Shown one piece after another: positions 17,241 through 26,287 of a DNA stretch of 64,000 nt. The notes under the pieces were generated by a model. That model was given only the letters and a program-made list of their open reading frames with translations. It was not told the DNA's origin and did not search any database. This DNA is from Paenibacillus alkaliterrae (GTDB taxonomy: Bacteria; Bacillota; Bacilli; Paenibacillales; Paenibacillaceae), in NCBI RefSeq assembly GCF_021532375.1, contig NZ_JAKGAP010000027.1, positions 1 through 64,000 of the forward strand, in the 5' to 3' direction. Numbering within the stretch: the stretch's first letter is position 1; each line of letters begins with the position of its first letter. Position numbers and translations under genes: made by a program.

Positions 17241-17651
17241 TTAAGAAACGGATACGGCAAGACTTGCTGCAGGTTCCTGCTCCGCCGGAACTGGCGCATC
17301 CATCCCTTCCATCAAACTCGTCCCATGGAATACGCCGCCTGCCTCTATAATGAGTCTGCCTGCGGATATATTGCCAATAAGCGTGCCGGAAGCGCGAATG
17401 GTCAGCGTTCCCATTACCACGACGTTTCCGGTCAGCTTCCCGGCAAGCACGAGATCGCGGGCTGCCACGTTGGAGCTGGCGATGCCGTTCTCTCCGATTG
17501 TAATGCTTCCTGAGGATTCCATATCCCCCATGATATGGCCGTCCACGCGAATGCCGGCCTCGGATTTGATTTTCCCTTCAAACGTAGAGCCTTCGCCAAC
17601 CAGCGTATCGGTTGAGTCGGGGTTAATTTTAGCGCCTTTACTTTTAAACAT
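17241..17651 (-). CDS. Bactofilin (polymer-forming cytoskeletal protein)
   Basis: This 136-residue protein has the bactofilin beta-helix: repeated short strands with glycines at regular spacing, from LVGEGSTFEGKI to AGRLIIEAGGVFHG (about residues 18-110), with flexible ends. Bactofilins polymerise without nucleotide and organise envelope or cell-wall enzymes. The gene lies directly behind an M23 peptidase gene: its Shine-Dalgarno (GAGGAG) overlaps the peptidase stop and only 1 bp separates stop from start. Bactofilin-M23 pairs are known to act together in cell-shape control, so joint function is likely. Confidence 0.9.
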   Translation of the reverse strand: MFKSKGAKINPDSTDTLVGEGSTFEGKIKSEAGIRVDGHIMGDMESSGSITIGENGIASSNVAARDLVLAGKLTGNVVVMGTLTIRASGTLIGNISAGRLIIEAGGVFHGTSLMEGMDAPVPAEQEPAASLAVSVS

Positions 17652-17652
17652 T

Positions 17653-18621
17653 TTAAGGCTCCTCTCGATCTGCTTTGATATAGGGCTTCGGGTTAACGTT
17701 CTTGCCGTTCACGGATACCTCGTAATGAAGATGGGGTCCCGTGCTTCGGCCCGTGCTGCCAAGCTCGCCAATGAGTTGGCCTTTGGCGACCTTATCGCCG
17801 CTTTCTACGAGTCGCTTATTCAGATGAAGATAACGGGTTTGAATGCCTTGGCCATGATCGATCAAGACATTTATGCCCAATATGCGATCTCTTTGGGATA
17901 AGGTAACCGTACCGTCCGCGGCCGCATAAACCGGGTCGCCGGTCTTTCCGCCGATATCGAGGCCGTTATGATAGGTAGCCCGCCTCGTGAACGGGTCCTT
18001 TCGAATGCCGAACAGGGAGGTTACCTTGCGGGAGTCGGTCGGCCAGATGGTCGGCGTCGTTTTTAAGAGCTGCTGGTAATTCATGACCGCTTTTTTCGTA
18101 TCCTCGAGCTGAGGAATTAAAGAATCAAGCTGCAGATCGAGGCTTGAGTACTGCTTGCTTGTTTGAGCAATAAGCTTCTCTGTCGATCCTTCAGGGAGCT
18201 GAAGCTCCTCGCCGCCTTGTTCTGTAGCCAGGCTAGATAGTGTAACAGGAGATTTCATATCGATTCCGGCCAGCTGCTTGAGCTGTGCCTCCAGCTCGTT
18301 AATTTCGACCAACTTGTTCTCCATCGTATGGGCCTGCTCCGATAGTTGAACCAGGTTGGTTTGAAGGCTGGATATGTGAACTTCCTTCACGGTTAGCTGC
18401 TGCTCGTATCGGGTTTCTATCGCAGTTAACTGAGCTTTGAGCTCGTTCGTGAGCAAAGCGCGATTGGAGAATAACAAGAAAAATACGAGCGCGAATAAAA
18501 GGAGAAGCGAAATAACGGACGGTACCAGCAGGATAAAGAGCCCGGATACGCGATATTGTTGAACGGAATGCTTCGCATCCGGAATGATGACGAATGTGAA
18601 TCGTTTAGAGAGCCAACCCAT
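17653..18621 (-). CDS. Membrane-anchored M23 peptidase with coiled coil
   Basis: The ATG at 18621 follows AGGAGG and gives 322 residues; open frame further upstream lacks a ribosome-binding site. A short cytoplasmic N-terminus is followed by a membrane segment (about 30-52), a coiled-coil region (about 60-190), and a C-terminal LytM/M23 domain. The zinc-ligand motifs are visible as HNGLDIGG (HxxxD), TRYLHL and HLHYEV (HxH). The product would cut peptidoglycan peptides outside the membrane. It is first in a two-gene operon with bactofilin. Confidence 0.88.
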   Translation of the reverse strand: MGWLSKRFTFVIIPDAKHSVQQYRVSGLFILLVPSVISLLLLFALVFFLLFSNRALLTNELKAQLTAIETRYEQQLTVKEVHISSLQTNLVQLSEQAHTMENKLVEINELEAQLKQLAGIDMKSPVTLSSLATEQGGEELQLPEGSTEKLIAQTSKQYSSLDLQLDSLIPQLEDTKKAVMNYQQLLKTTPTIWPTDSRKVTSLFGIRKDPFTRRATYHNGLDIGGKTGDPVYAAADGTVTLSQRDRILGINVLIDHGQGIQTRYLHLNKRLVESGDKVAKGQLIGELGSTGRSTGPHLHYEVSVNGKNVNPKPYIKADREEP

Positions 18622-18790
18622 GACGTTCCTCCTATATTTACCAAGCTTGCCGACAGAAATTATTCGACATACACCTACAAAAGTCCTTCTTTTTACATTA
18701 TTTTTTGGAAGGTTTACGCAGTTTTGCTGAATTTGTGTTGGATTATGTCGAATTTTTTGTTTGCAGGAGGGCATATCTTCTTCTTCCTTC

Positions 18791-18819
18791 TAGGCAAAGG
18801 CCGGAAAAGCCAGTATAAT
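18791..18819 (+). promoter_or_regulatory. SigA-type promoter of the Nudix gene
   Basis: TAGGCA (18791-18796) and a consensus TATAAT (18814-18819) are separated by 17 bp, about 37 bp before the start codon. The region is shared with the divergent M23 peptidase gene. Confidence 0.5.
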
Positions 18820-18855
18820 CGGTTGAGTTAAAAGCTTAATTTAGAGGTGACATAG

Positions 18856-19413
18856 ATGGAAGCGAAATTTTGCATGGCCTGCGGCGATGAGCTGGAAACA
18901 AGAGACGTTGACGGAACAATGAGACGGGCATGCATCAGTTGCAGCTTCGTTCATTGGGGAAGCTATAGTATCGGTGTCGGGGCGCTGGTCATCAAGGACG
19001 GTAAAATATTACTCGTGCGCAGAGCGCAAGAGCCGGGAAGAGGCTATTGGACGAATCCGGGCGGTTACATTGAGCAATTGGAGCCGATTGAAGCGACGAT
19101 AGAGCGGGAGGTGCTGGAGGAATGCGGAGTAGAAGCGGCCGTTAAGAGCGTCGTAGCGCTGCGGGACCAGCCAAGAAGCATTCATAACATTTATATCGCG
19201 TTCGAAATGGAATATGTAAGCGGCGAGCCGATACCCGATAACGTAGAAGTGGACGCGGCCGGCTTCTTCAGCTTGCAGGAGCTGGAGACGATGAACGTCG
19301 CCGGCTTTACGCGCTGGCTCGCAGATGTTGCTTTTCATGGCCGCACGCAAGGTTTGACCGTCGATCCGGCTCCTGTCGTTCCGCTGAATGGATACGGATT
19401 GTACCGAGTATAA
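18856..19413 (+). CDS. Nudix hydrolase with N-terminal zinc ribbon
   Basis: The 185-residue product starts with a zinc ribbon (CMAC near 6-9, CISC near 27-30), as in NudC-like proteins. A Nudix fold follows; its box GYIEQLEPIEATIEREVLEE, ending CGV, fits GX5EX7REUXEEXGU with all catalytic glutamates. Such enzymes cleave nucleoside diphosphates linked to another group, possibly NADH or ADP-ribose; the substrate cannot be told. The gene is monocistronic, with a good promoter upstream and a terminator downstream. Confidence 0.88.
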   Translation: MEAKFCMACGDELETRDVDGTMRRACISCSFVHWGSYSIGVGALVIKDGKILLVRRAQEPGRGYWTNPGGYIEQLEPIEATIEREVLEECGVEAAVKSVVALRDQPRSIHNIYIAFEMEYVSGEPIPDNVEVDAAGFFSLQELETMNVAGFTRWLADVAFHGRTQGLTVDPAPVVPLNGYGLYRV

Positions 19414-19473
19414 AGTACACGTACGTTTTTCTTGCTTGCCGCATAAAATACATGGAGCATAGCTCTCTTAATG

Positions 19474-19503
19474 AAGGCCTTCTTGCGGAAGGTCTTTTTT
19501 TTT
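19474..19503 (+). terminator. Rho-independent terminator of the Nudix gene
   Basis: AAGGCCTTC and GGAAGGTCTT form a stem closed by a TTGC loop, followed by a run of eight T. Confidence 0.85.
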
Positions 19504-19588
19504 GATAAAAATCCATGTTACCCACATGTAAATGAATTTGAATTTCGGCATGTATGCTTCTGTTAAATAGACGGGACAGGCCCCCTTC

Positions 19589-20503
19589 CTACTCGATTTT
19601 CCTGACCAGCTTGAAATATTGGGTAGGGGAGAGGCCGGCATGTTTCTTGAACAACTTACTGAAATGATAAGGATCGTTGATGCCGATTAAATAGCCGACC
19701 TCGCCGATGCTGAGCGGGGTTGTCTCGATGAGTTCCTTTGCTTGATTGATGCGTACAGCGTTTATGTAGCGGCTTATCGATTGGCCGGTTACTTGCTTGA
19801 AGGCACGGTTTAAGTAGTCATAGTTGCTCTCGAATGCGAGCTCGATGTCACGGCCCGTTATTTTACTTTGGTAGTTTTGATGAATATAATCAAGCAGGGC
19901 GTTAACCTTCACAATCGACTTGGAATGAAGGCGGTCGTTCCTCTGCAGCTCATCCATGAAGTCTTCGCGCGACAGCTCGATGAGCAGCTGCGTGAATCTT
20001 AATGCCGTTAAGCTTCGATTGTAATGTCTGCGTTTATATAGCTGCAGCATTTCATTCATCGCGTGCAGCGTTTGCTGAAATCTGGTTTTCTCAGAAATCG
20101 TATGATATTTCGGAAAGTAGCACCCATACGGATTAATATCCGCAATAGCCGGTTTATGCTCGATGAACGGAGATTGCTCATGCTCTACGATAAAATAGTT
20201 GGCTAGCGCCTGCATATCGGCGATTTGAACCGACTTTATATCCGGATGCTCGAAATGAATGTAGTAATAGTCGCATACATGCTTTGCGGTGCCTTCATGG
20301 TCCCTATTGGGCTCAAGAATAAACATGTCGCCCTTCCTCAGAACGTAATGCTTGTCTTCCTCCTTGAGATGAAGCTCGCCGCTTCGGATGAAATAGAGCA
20401 CGTATTCGTTTATATTGCGTCTGAAGTGAATCCACGGGCTCTTGTAGGCAATAAACCCTAAGATTTTTATGCGAGGAACCATATCCACGTTAATGGCTAG
20501 CAA
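19589..20503 (-). CDS. AraC-family transcriptional regulator with cupin domain
   Basis: The TTG at 20503 is chosen because GGGAGGGGG lies just upstream; the frame is open further up without a better site. The 304-residue protein has an N-terminal cupin-like sensor (about 15-150, with YVLYFIRSGELHL and GDMFILEPNRDHEG) and a C-terminal double helix-turn-helix (about 205-300; second motif IGINDPYHFSKLFKKHAGLS). It lies divergent from the oxidoreductase-ThuA pair, and an inverted repeat sits between them, so it probably controls those genes in response to a sugar derivative. Confidence 0.88.
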   Translation of the reverse strand: MLAINVDMVPRIKILGFIAYKSPWIHFRRNINEYVLYFIRSGELHLKEEDKHYVLRKGDMFILEPNRDHEGTAKHVCDYYYIHFEHPDIKSVQIADMQALANYFIVEHEQSPFIEHKPAIADINPYGCYFPKYHTISEKTRFQQTLHAMNEMLQLYKRRHYNRSLTALRFTQLLIELSREDFMDELQRNDRLHSKSIVKVNALLDYIHQNYQSKITGRDIELAFESNYDYLNRAFKQVTGQSISRYINAVRINQAKELIETTPLSIGEVGYLIGINDPYHFSKLFKKHAGLSPTQYFKLVRKIE

Positions 20504-20587
20504 GGTTAGTCTCCCCCTCCCTGATCTCTCTAAAAAGTCGCTTTTGTACAAAAAGAGTCTCCATCTGACATTCCCGTTCATTCTAAC

Positions 20588-20607
20588 ACAAACTATACTG
20601 GGTTTGT
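20588..20607. promoter_or_regulatory. Inverted repeat in the divergent promoter region, possible AraC operator
   Basis: ACAAAC (20588-20593) and GTTTGT (20602-20607) are perfect inverted arms 8 bp apart, between the regulator and the oxidoreductase gene. Confidence 0.35.
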
Positions 20608-20631
20608 AATGAAAGTGACCTTAAGGATGGG

Positions 20632-21702
20632 ATGATGCATATGAAGAAGCTGAAAATCGGAGTAATCGGGCTTGGCGGCATCGCGAATTTTCATATGGAA
20701 GGGATATTGGCAAGCGAGGATGCAGAAGTATGGTCGATTTGCGACTGCAATGAAGAAGCGCTTTTGACCAAAGGCGGGGAGCTGAACGTTCCGCCGGCAA
20801 GGCGATACGTTAATCATTTGGATATGTTAAAGGATTCGGAGCTGGACGCCGTGACGATCGGCACGCCGAATAGCAATCATTTTGTGATCGCCCTTGACGC
20901 GATTAAGTATCGTAAGCCGTTTGCGCTCGAGAAGCCAATCGCGCTTGATGCGAAGGAAGCGGCTGTTCTTAGAGAGGCGCTGGAGGCCGGGCCGCTGCCG
21001 CATATGGTGTGCTTTACCTATCGGTACAAGTCCGCGGTTCGTTTTGCGAAGCAGCTTATCGAGCAAGGCGCTCTAGGCAAAATCAATCACGTTTACAGCC
21101 AGTATTTGCAAAGCTGGGCTATCCGTGAAGATATCCCGCTCGTATGGCGATTCCGCAAGGAGCTGTCCGGATCGGGCGCGCTCGGCGATTTGGGCTCTCA
21201 TATCTTGGATCTTAAGCGCTTTCTCGTTGGAGAAACGGTACGGGTAATCGCCGATGCGGGCACGGTCGTGAAGGAGCGCGATCTTCTAAGCGGCGAGGGC
21301 AAAGGAGAGGTGGATGTCGATGATTTCTGTCATGTGCTTGCCCATTTCGCGGATGGCGCATCCTCGTCGATGAGCATATCCCGTTTCGCCTATGGGCGCG
21401 GAAATTATCAGCAGGTCGAGATTTACGGCACGCGGGGCGCGCTCGTCTATAACCTTGAGGAAGAGGATACGATTCATGTGAAGCTTGGGGAGGAGCAGCA
21501 GTTCCGAAAGCTGGAAATCCCAGTTTCATTCAAAGCGAATCAAATGCAGTCGTTCTTCGATTTGCTGAACGGCAAGGGCGATGGACTCGACGCAACGATC
21601 GAGGACGGTTATATCAATCAATTGACGCTCGACGCTATCGTTCAGTCGTTTACGGAGGAACGGTGGATTACCATTGAACAGGAGGCTTCCAGAAATGACT
21701 AA
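20632..21702 (+). CDS. Gfo/Idh/MocA family oxidoreductase
   Basis: This 356-residue NAD(P)-dependent sugar dehydrogenase has an N-terminal Rossmann fold ([17 protein letters not shown]), the family EKPIA motif near residue 102, and a C-terminal substrate domain starting with the [10 protein letters not shown] segment (about 187). Family members oxidise or reduce sugars and inositols at one carbon. Three ATGs lie close together (20632, 20635, 20641) after AAGGA; the second has the best spacing. The stop overlaps the ThuA gene by 8 bp, a sign of translational coupling. Confidence 0.88.
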   Translation: MMHMKKLKIGVIGLGGIANFHMEGILASEDAEVWSICDCNEEALLTKGGELNVPPARRYVNHLDMLKDSELDAVTIGTPNSNHFVIALDAIKYRKPFALEKPIALDAKEAAVLREALEAGPLPHMVCFTYRYKSAVRFAKQLIEQGALGKINHVYSQYLQSWAIREDIPLVWRFRKELSGSGALGDLGSHILDLKRFLVGETVRVIADAGTVVKERDLLSGEGKGEVDVDDFCHVLAHFADGASSSMSISRFAYGRGNYQQVEIYGTRGALVYNLEEEDTIHVKLGEEQQFRKLEIPVSFKANQMQSFFDLLNGKGDGLDATIEDGYINQLTLDAIVQSFTEERWITIEQEASRND

Positions 21703-22423
21703 CCTAAAGGTGACGGTATGGAACGAATATCGGCATGAGAAGCAAAATGAGCATGTCGCAAGCATCTATCCTGAAGGTATCCATAATGCGATCCGCGGAT
21801 ATTTGAAGACATTCGATGGCTTTGAAGTGAGGACGGCTGTACTCGATGAACCGGAGCATGGGCTAAGCGACGAAGTGTTGAACGGCACGGATGTGCTCAT
21901 CTGGTGGGGTCATCTGGCTCATTCGGAGGTACGGGACGACATTGTAGAAAAAGTGCGCGCTCGTGTGCTGGAGGGAATGGGACTCATCGTGCTGCACTCC
22001 GGTAATGGCTCGAAAATATTCGAATCGTTGCTGGGGACGAAGACGGGGTCGCTGAAGTGGCGCGATGACGGCGAGAAGGAGCGGATTTGGGTCATAGAGC
22101 ACGGACATCCGATAACGGACGGCCTAGGTGATTATATTGAAATTCCGAAGGAAGAAATGTACGGAGAGCGCTTTGATATACCGGCCCCGGATGAGCTGAT
22201 ATTCATCTCGTGGTTCGAGGGCGGAGAGGTGTTCCGAAGCGGCTGCTGCTACCGGAGAGGGAAAGGGAAGCTGTTCTATTTCCGTCCGGGACATGAGACA
22301 TTCCCCATTTATCATCATCCCGACGTGCTGAAGGTGATCGCTAACGGGGTTCGCTGGGCGGCACCCGTTCAGGGAGCGAGTCTATCCTCAGGCCGTGTAG
22401 CGCCACTCGAGCTTAGAAATTAG
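21695..22423 (+). CDS. ThuA domain protein
   Basis: The start at 21695 follows AGGAGG and overlaps the previous stop. The 242-residue product has the ThuA fold: [11 protein letters not shown] at the start, LIWWGH near 75, [10 protein letters not shown] near 103, and [11 protein letters not shown] near 197. It is more typical of the trehalose-utilisation ThuA subgroup than the protein at 10726. It probably works with the coupled dehydrogenase on a keto-sugar intermediate. The last codons (from about 22405) run into the first unit of the 122-bp repeats, so its C-terminus may have been altered by them. Confidence 0.82.
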   Translation: MTNLKVTVWNEYRHEKQNEHVASIYPEGIHNAIRGYLKTFDGFEVRTAVLDEPEHGLSDEVLNGTDVLIWWGHLAHSEVRDDIVEKVRARVLEGMGLIVLHSGNGSKIFESLLGTKTGSLKWRDDGEKERIWVIEHGHPITDGLGDYIEIPKEEMYGERFDIPAPDELIFISWFEGGEVFRSGCCYRRGKGKLFYFRPGHETFPIYHHPDVLKVIANGVRWAAPVQGASLSSGRVAPLELRN

Positions 22424-22880
22424 CTCTACTGGCAGCGGATTCGGCGGTTTTGAGGCATTTCGACCTCGGAGTGAGGGATAGCGCTAATAAATAGCTCTAT
22501 TTTACTTGTTTTGGTTACTTGGAGAGAAATAGAGCTAAAAATTAGCTCTACTGGAGCGGATTCGGCGGTTCTGAGGCATTTCGACGCTCGGAGTGAGGGA
22601 TAGCGCTAATAAATAGCTCTATTTTACTTGTTTTGGTTACTTGGAGAGAAATAGAGCTAGTAATTAGCTCTACTGGCATCGGATTCGGCGGTTTTGAGGC
22701 ATTACGGTGGTCGGAGGAAGGGTATAACGCTAATAAATAGCTCTATTTTACTTGTTTTGGTTACTTGGAGAGAAATAGAGCTAAAAATTAGCTCTACTGG
22801 CAGCGGAATCGTCGGTTATGAGTGCATTTCGGTGGTCGGAGTGCGGGTATAGCGCGAAATAGCGATCTAATTTCTGGTTT
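22421..22880. repeat. Tandem repeat, period about 122 bp, three full copies and a decayed fourth
   Basis: The unit start TAGCTCTACTGG occurs at 22421, 22543, 22665 and 22789. Each full unit has a GCGGATTCGGCGGTT-like part and a hairpin made of TAGCTCTATTT and AAATAGAGCTA around a 20-odd base loop. The hairpin half is almost unchanged between units while the other half varies; the fourth unit decays after about 22850. No gene is visible. It lies between the ThuA gene and the saccharide importer. Confidence 0.85.
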
Positions 22881-22881
22881 C

Positions 22882-22935
22882 AAGGTGTCTTATTTTTCTG
22901 TTCGAACAGAAAAATAAGACACCTTTTTCTTTTTT
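22882..22935. terminator. 44-bp perfect palindrome followed by T-rich tract
   Basis: Bases 22882-22925 are a perfect palindrome centred on TTCGAA, with arms AAGGTGTCTTATTTTTCTG. A T-rich tract follows on the plus strand and A-rich bases on the other. It should terminate transcription out of the repeat block; it could also form a cruciform. GACACC recurs at 22969, close to the next gene. Confidence 0.65.
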
Positions 22936-22983
22936 CAAATTTTCCACATCTCAAACGGAGTAAAATACGACACCTTTATCACG

Positions 22984-22998
22984 ATGAAAACGGTTTCT
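22984..22998 (+). promoter_or_regulatory. CcpA cre box upstream of the saccharide importer
   Basis: ATGAAAACGGTTTCT fits the Bacillus cre consensus WTGNAANCGNWNNCW at every position, 59 bp before the start codon. It suggests catabolite repression of the importer operon. Confidence 0.55.
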
Positions 22999-23057
22999 CG
23001 GAAAGTCCGTTCTACGCATAATAAAGGAGCAGCACAAATAAGAGGAGGGTCAACGAT

Positions 23058-24380
23058 ATGAAATGGTACAAAACGATATCTTATGGGGTTTTGGCAGCAG
23101 TCATGGCATTCACCATTACCGCTTGCGGCGGCGGCAATAACGTGCCGGCAGGTAACGGCGGAAACACGCCGGCAAATGAAAGCGGTAACGCTCCGGCAGG
23201 CGGCGGAAAGAAGGTCACGATCGAATACTGGCATACCTACAGCGATCAGGAAGAGAAGGTGCTGGCAGAAGAGATCAAGCCGCTCTTCGAGGAGCAAAAC
23301 CCGGGAATCGAGCTGAAGCTTACAAGAATGCCTTATGAAGGGCTTAAGGAGCAGATTATCGCAGGCGTAGCGGGCGATGCGGCACCCGATCTGATGCGGA
23401 TGGACATTATCTGGGTTCCGGAATTTGCAAAGATGGGCGCGCTTCAAGATATCAGCAAAAATGAAGGTTTTGATGACATTAAAGCCAGCGTGTTCGAGGC
23501 TCCGATGGAGACGAACGCCTATAACGGCGGCTACTATGGCGTTCCGGTCAACACGAATACGAAAATCGCGATTTACAACAAATCCGTACTGGATGAAATC
23601 GGCGTAACGAAAGCGCCGGAAACGATGGATGAGTTCGTAGAAGCGGCGAAGCTTGCGGTAGCAAAAGGCAAGCCGGGCGGAATCGGCATCGGCGGAGCGA
23701 ACGTATGGGCAGCTTCTCCTTACTTCTGGAGCCTTGGCGGATCGCTGACGAACGAGGATTATACCAAAGTAGAAGGCTACTTAAACAGCCCGGAGAGCGT
23801 GAAAGCGCTTGAAACGATCGTGCAATGGAACAAAGACGGGCTGGTAACGCCTACAATTCTCGGCGGCGAGCCAGGCGCTTGGGACGGCATGAAAAACAAC
23901 GATTACATGATGATCGATGACGGTCCTTGGTTCTACAGCATTCTGATGAACGAAGCTGAATCCGCGTTCAAACCGCTGGAGCAAACGGTTCGCGGCCTGA
24001 TTCCTGCAGGCGCAGGCGGCAGCCGTTCCGTCGTAGGCGGCGAGGATCTCGTTATCTTTACAAACTCGAAGCATCCGCAAGAAGCTTGGACATTCGCGAA
24101 ATGGATGCTTGGCGACGAGCCGCAGAAGATTATGAGCAAGCTTGGCCTTATCCCTACGAACAAAACGGCAGCAAACGATCCGGCGTTTCTTGAGCAGCCA
24201 TTCGTTACCGAATACGTGAAGCAGCTGGAAACGGCATTGCCGCGTACGCCGATTCCGCAATACGGCGAAATGGAAGGGATTGTTAATCTTGCCTTTGAAA
24301 AAGCGATTCGCGGAGAGCTTGCACCGAAAGAAGCGCTCGACGAGGCAGCGAAAAACATCGAAGCCATCTTGACCAAGTAA
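23058..24380 (+). CDS. Sugar ABC transporter substrate-binding lipoprotein (family 1)
   Basis: The 440-residue protein has a lipoprotein signal (ITAC, Cys 23), a flexible Gly/Asn-rich linker, and a family-1 binding fold of the maltodextrin type starting with IEYWHTYSDQEE. The ATG follows AGAGGAGGG. It delivers a saccharide to the permease pair encoded next. No ATPase gene lies in the operon, so it probably shares an MsmX-type ATPase encoded elsewhere, as is usual in Bacillota. The GH66 gene in the operon suggests an alpha-1,6-glucan fragment as ligand. A shorter paralogue lies at 31570-32829. Confidence 0.9.
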   Translation: MKWYKTISYGVLAAVMAFTITACGGGNNVPAGNGGNTPANESGNAPAGGGKKVTIEYWHTYSDQEEKVLAEEIKPLFEEQNPGIELKLTRMPYEGLKEQIIAGVAGDAAPDLMRMDIIWVPEFAKMGALQDISKNEGFDDIKASVFEAPMETNAYNGGYYGVPVNTNTKIAIYNKSVLDEIGVTKAPETMDEFVEAAKLAVAKGKPGGIGIGGANVWAASPYFWSLGGSLTNEDYTKVEGYLNSPESVKALETIVQWNKDGLVTPTILGGEPGAWDGMKNNDYMMIDDGPWFYSILMNEAESAFKPLEQTVRGLIPAGAGGSRSVVGGEDLVIFTNSKHPQEAWTFAKWMLGDEPQKIMSKLGLIPTNKTAANDPAFLEQPFVTEYVKQLETALPRTPIPQYGEMEGIVNLAFEKAIRGELAPKEALDEAAKNIEAILTK

Positions 24381-24391
24381 TTTCAATACCG

Positions 24392-24427
24392 GAGCCTTCG
24401 TCTATCGCATAGGGTAGGCGAAGGCTC
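24392..24427 (+). terminator. Stem-loop between binding-protein and permease genes
   Basis: GAGCCTTCG and CGAAGGCTC form a 9-bp stem without a T run. Such intercistronic hairpins usually lower expression of the permeases relative to the binding protein. Confidence 0.5.
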
Positions 24428-24459
24428 ACTTAGCTAAAGGATAGGGAAGGAGCATCACT

Positions 24460-25419
24460 ATGTCTATACCAGTGGCGGGCCAGCCGAAATCCGCGCAGCG
24501 GATTCCGGCTGGCGTAAAGTTGAAAAAGGGCATGCAGCAATGGATAATGGTTCTGCCTTATATCTTCCTCGGTGTCTTGGGTACGGCCGTATTCGTCATC
24601 TACCCGATGATCAAAAATATTATTATAAGCTTCCAGGAATACAGCATTATGCCTAACGCGGAAAGTCCATTCATTGGCTTTGCAAACTACGTATCCGCCT
24701 TTACGGATCCGAACAATAAAGTGTTGATGGCCATACGAAATACATTTTTGAACGTCGCGGTAACGGTGCCGATCAACTGGTTTCTTGCCATCGTGTTTGC
24801 GGTATTAATCAATATTCACTTCGTCAAGCACAAAATTGTATTCCGTACGATTTATTATCTGCCGATCATTACGTCATGGATCGTGGTAGCCTTCTTGTTC
24901 CGCTTCCTGTTCGCAGGCGGTGAGTATGGCTTGATCAACTTTATTTTTTATAAGCAGCTTGGCCTATTTCAAGAACCGGTTAATTTTCTTTCTAACTATT
25001 GGTCGGCGATGATCGTCATTTGGTTGTTTCATATTTGGAAAACGGTTGGTTGGGGCGTAGTCATCTATTTGGCGGCCTTGCAGGGCATTTCGAAGGAATA
25101 TTATGAAGCGGCGCAAATCGACGGCGCAAACGGACCTAAACGGTTTTGGAGCATTACGGTTCCTATGCTTGGCCCCGTAACCGCATTCGTTATCATAAAC
25201 CTGGTTAACGGCGCGTTTAACTTTTTCCCGCAGGTTTACTTTATTACGCGGGGCGGCCCGATGGATCAGACGCAAACCTTGCCGAGCCTTATGTACTTGC
25301 AAGCCTTTAAGAACTTTAACTTTGGTTATGCATCTGCGGTAGCCGTCATGATGGGGATTGCCGTGTTCTTGCTCACGTATTCCCAGATGAAAAAATTCGG
25401 CAACCAGCGGTTTTTGTAG
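24460..25419 (+). CDS. Sugar ABC transporter permease (MalF/UgpA type)
   Basis: A 319-residue inner-membrane permease with six hydrophobic segments. The ATPase-contact loop is visible as EYYEAAQIDGANGPKRFWSI (about 212-231), the EAA motif of the family. The start follows GGAAGGAGC. It forms the translocation channel with the next gene product. Confidence 0.92.
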   Translation: MSIPVAGQPKSAQRIPAGVKLKKGMQQWIMVLPYIFLGVLGTAVFVIYPMIKNIIISFQEYSIMPNAESPFIGFANYVSAFTDPNNKVLMAIRNTFLNVAVTVPINWFLAIVFAVLINIHFVKHKIVFRTIYYLPIITSWIVVAFLFRFLFAGGEYGLINFIFYKQLGLFQEPVNFLSNYWSAMIVIWLFHIWKTVGWGVVIYLAALQGISKEYYEAAQIDGANGPKRFWSITVPMLGPVTAFVIINLVNGAFNFFPQVYFITRGGPMDQTQTLPSLMYLQAFKNFNFGYASAVAVMMGIAVFLLTYSQMKKFGNQRFL

Positions 25420-25431
25420 GAGGGGGAAGCG

Positions 25432-26265
25432 ATGAAAACAAAATGGCATATACAGCTCCTGGTTTACGGCATTATCGTGCTTGGAGCGCTGGCTTTCCTA
25501 TTCCCCTTCGCCTATATGATTATGACCAGCTTTATCAAAGGGGCGTATTCGCTGCCGCGGCCTAAGGAAGTATTCTCAGTCATTCCAAACCTGTATAACT
25601 ACCAGCTTGTATGGAGCAAAAATAATTTTGCGAGGTATTTCCTGAACAGCTCGCTCGTCACGATCGTGTCCATGACGGGAAGCCTGTTCCTCGGTTGTTT
25701 AACGGCATACGGGTTTGCGAGATTTACCTTTCCGGGCAAAGAGCTGCTGTTCCGGATGTTTCTTCTGACGATGATGATTCCCGGCGTGATTAACATTATC
25801 CCGCAATTTCTAATTATCAAATCATTCGGTTTGGTTAACACGTACTGGGGTCTATGGTTGATTTATATCGGCGGCGGCGTTGTCGGCAGCACGTTCTTCC
25901 TCCGCGGCTTTTTTCAAAGCATTCCAAAGGAGTACGAGGAGTCCGTGCTGATCGATGGCGGAGGCAGCTGGCGAATTTTCTGGAACATTTACCTTCCGCA
26001 ATCGATGCCGGCAATCGCAACGCTTGCGGTTCTGTCCTTCCAGGGCACATGGGAGGAATATTTCACGGCACTCGTTATCATCAAGGATGAAGCGCTGCGG
26101 ACGCTGCCAGTCGCGCTGCTCATGTTCAACGACAAGTATGCGACTAACTATTCATGGGTATTCGCGGCATCTATCATCGCGCTCATACCAACCGTGCTGC
26201 TGTATATCATTTTCCAGAAGCGATTCGTGCAGAGCGGTTTTAACGAAGGCGGAGTGAAGGGTTAA
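25432..26265 (+). CDS. Sugar ABC transporter permease (MalG/UgpE type)
   Basis: A 277-residue permease with six hydrophobic segments and the EAA-type loop EYEESVLIDGGGSWRIFWNI (about 167-186). AGGAGGGGGAAGC precedes the ATG, 12 bp after the previous stop. It pairs with the upstream permease. Confidence 0.92.
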   Translation: MKTKWHIQLLVYGIIVLGALAFLFPFAYMIMTSFIKGAYSLPRPKEVFSVIPNLYNYQLVWSKNNFARYFLNSSLVTIVSMTGSLFLGCLTAYGFARFTFPGKELLFRMFLLTMMIPGVINIIPQFLIIKSFGLVNTYWGLWLIYIGGGVVGSTFFLRGFFQSIPKEYEESVLIDGGGSWRIFWNIYLPQSMPAIATLAVLSFQGTWEEYFTALVIIKDEALRTLPVALLMFNDKYATNYSWVFAASIIALIPTVLLYIIFQKRFVQSGFNEGGVKG

Positions 26266-26287
26266 ACAGACGAATAGGGAAGGACAG

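Noticed and set aside
22421..22880. CRISPR array
   Set aside because: Units are 122 bp with no short repeat plus unique spacers, and no cas genes are nearby.
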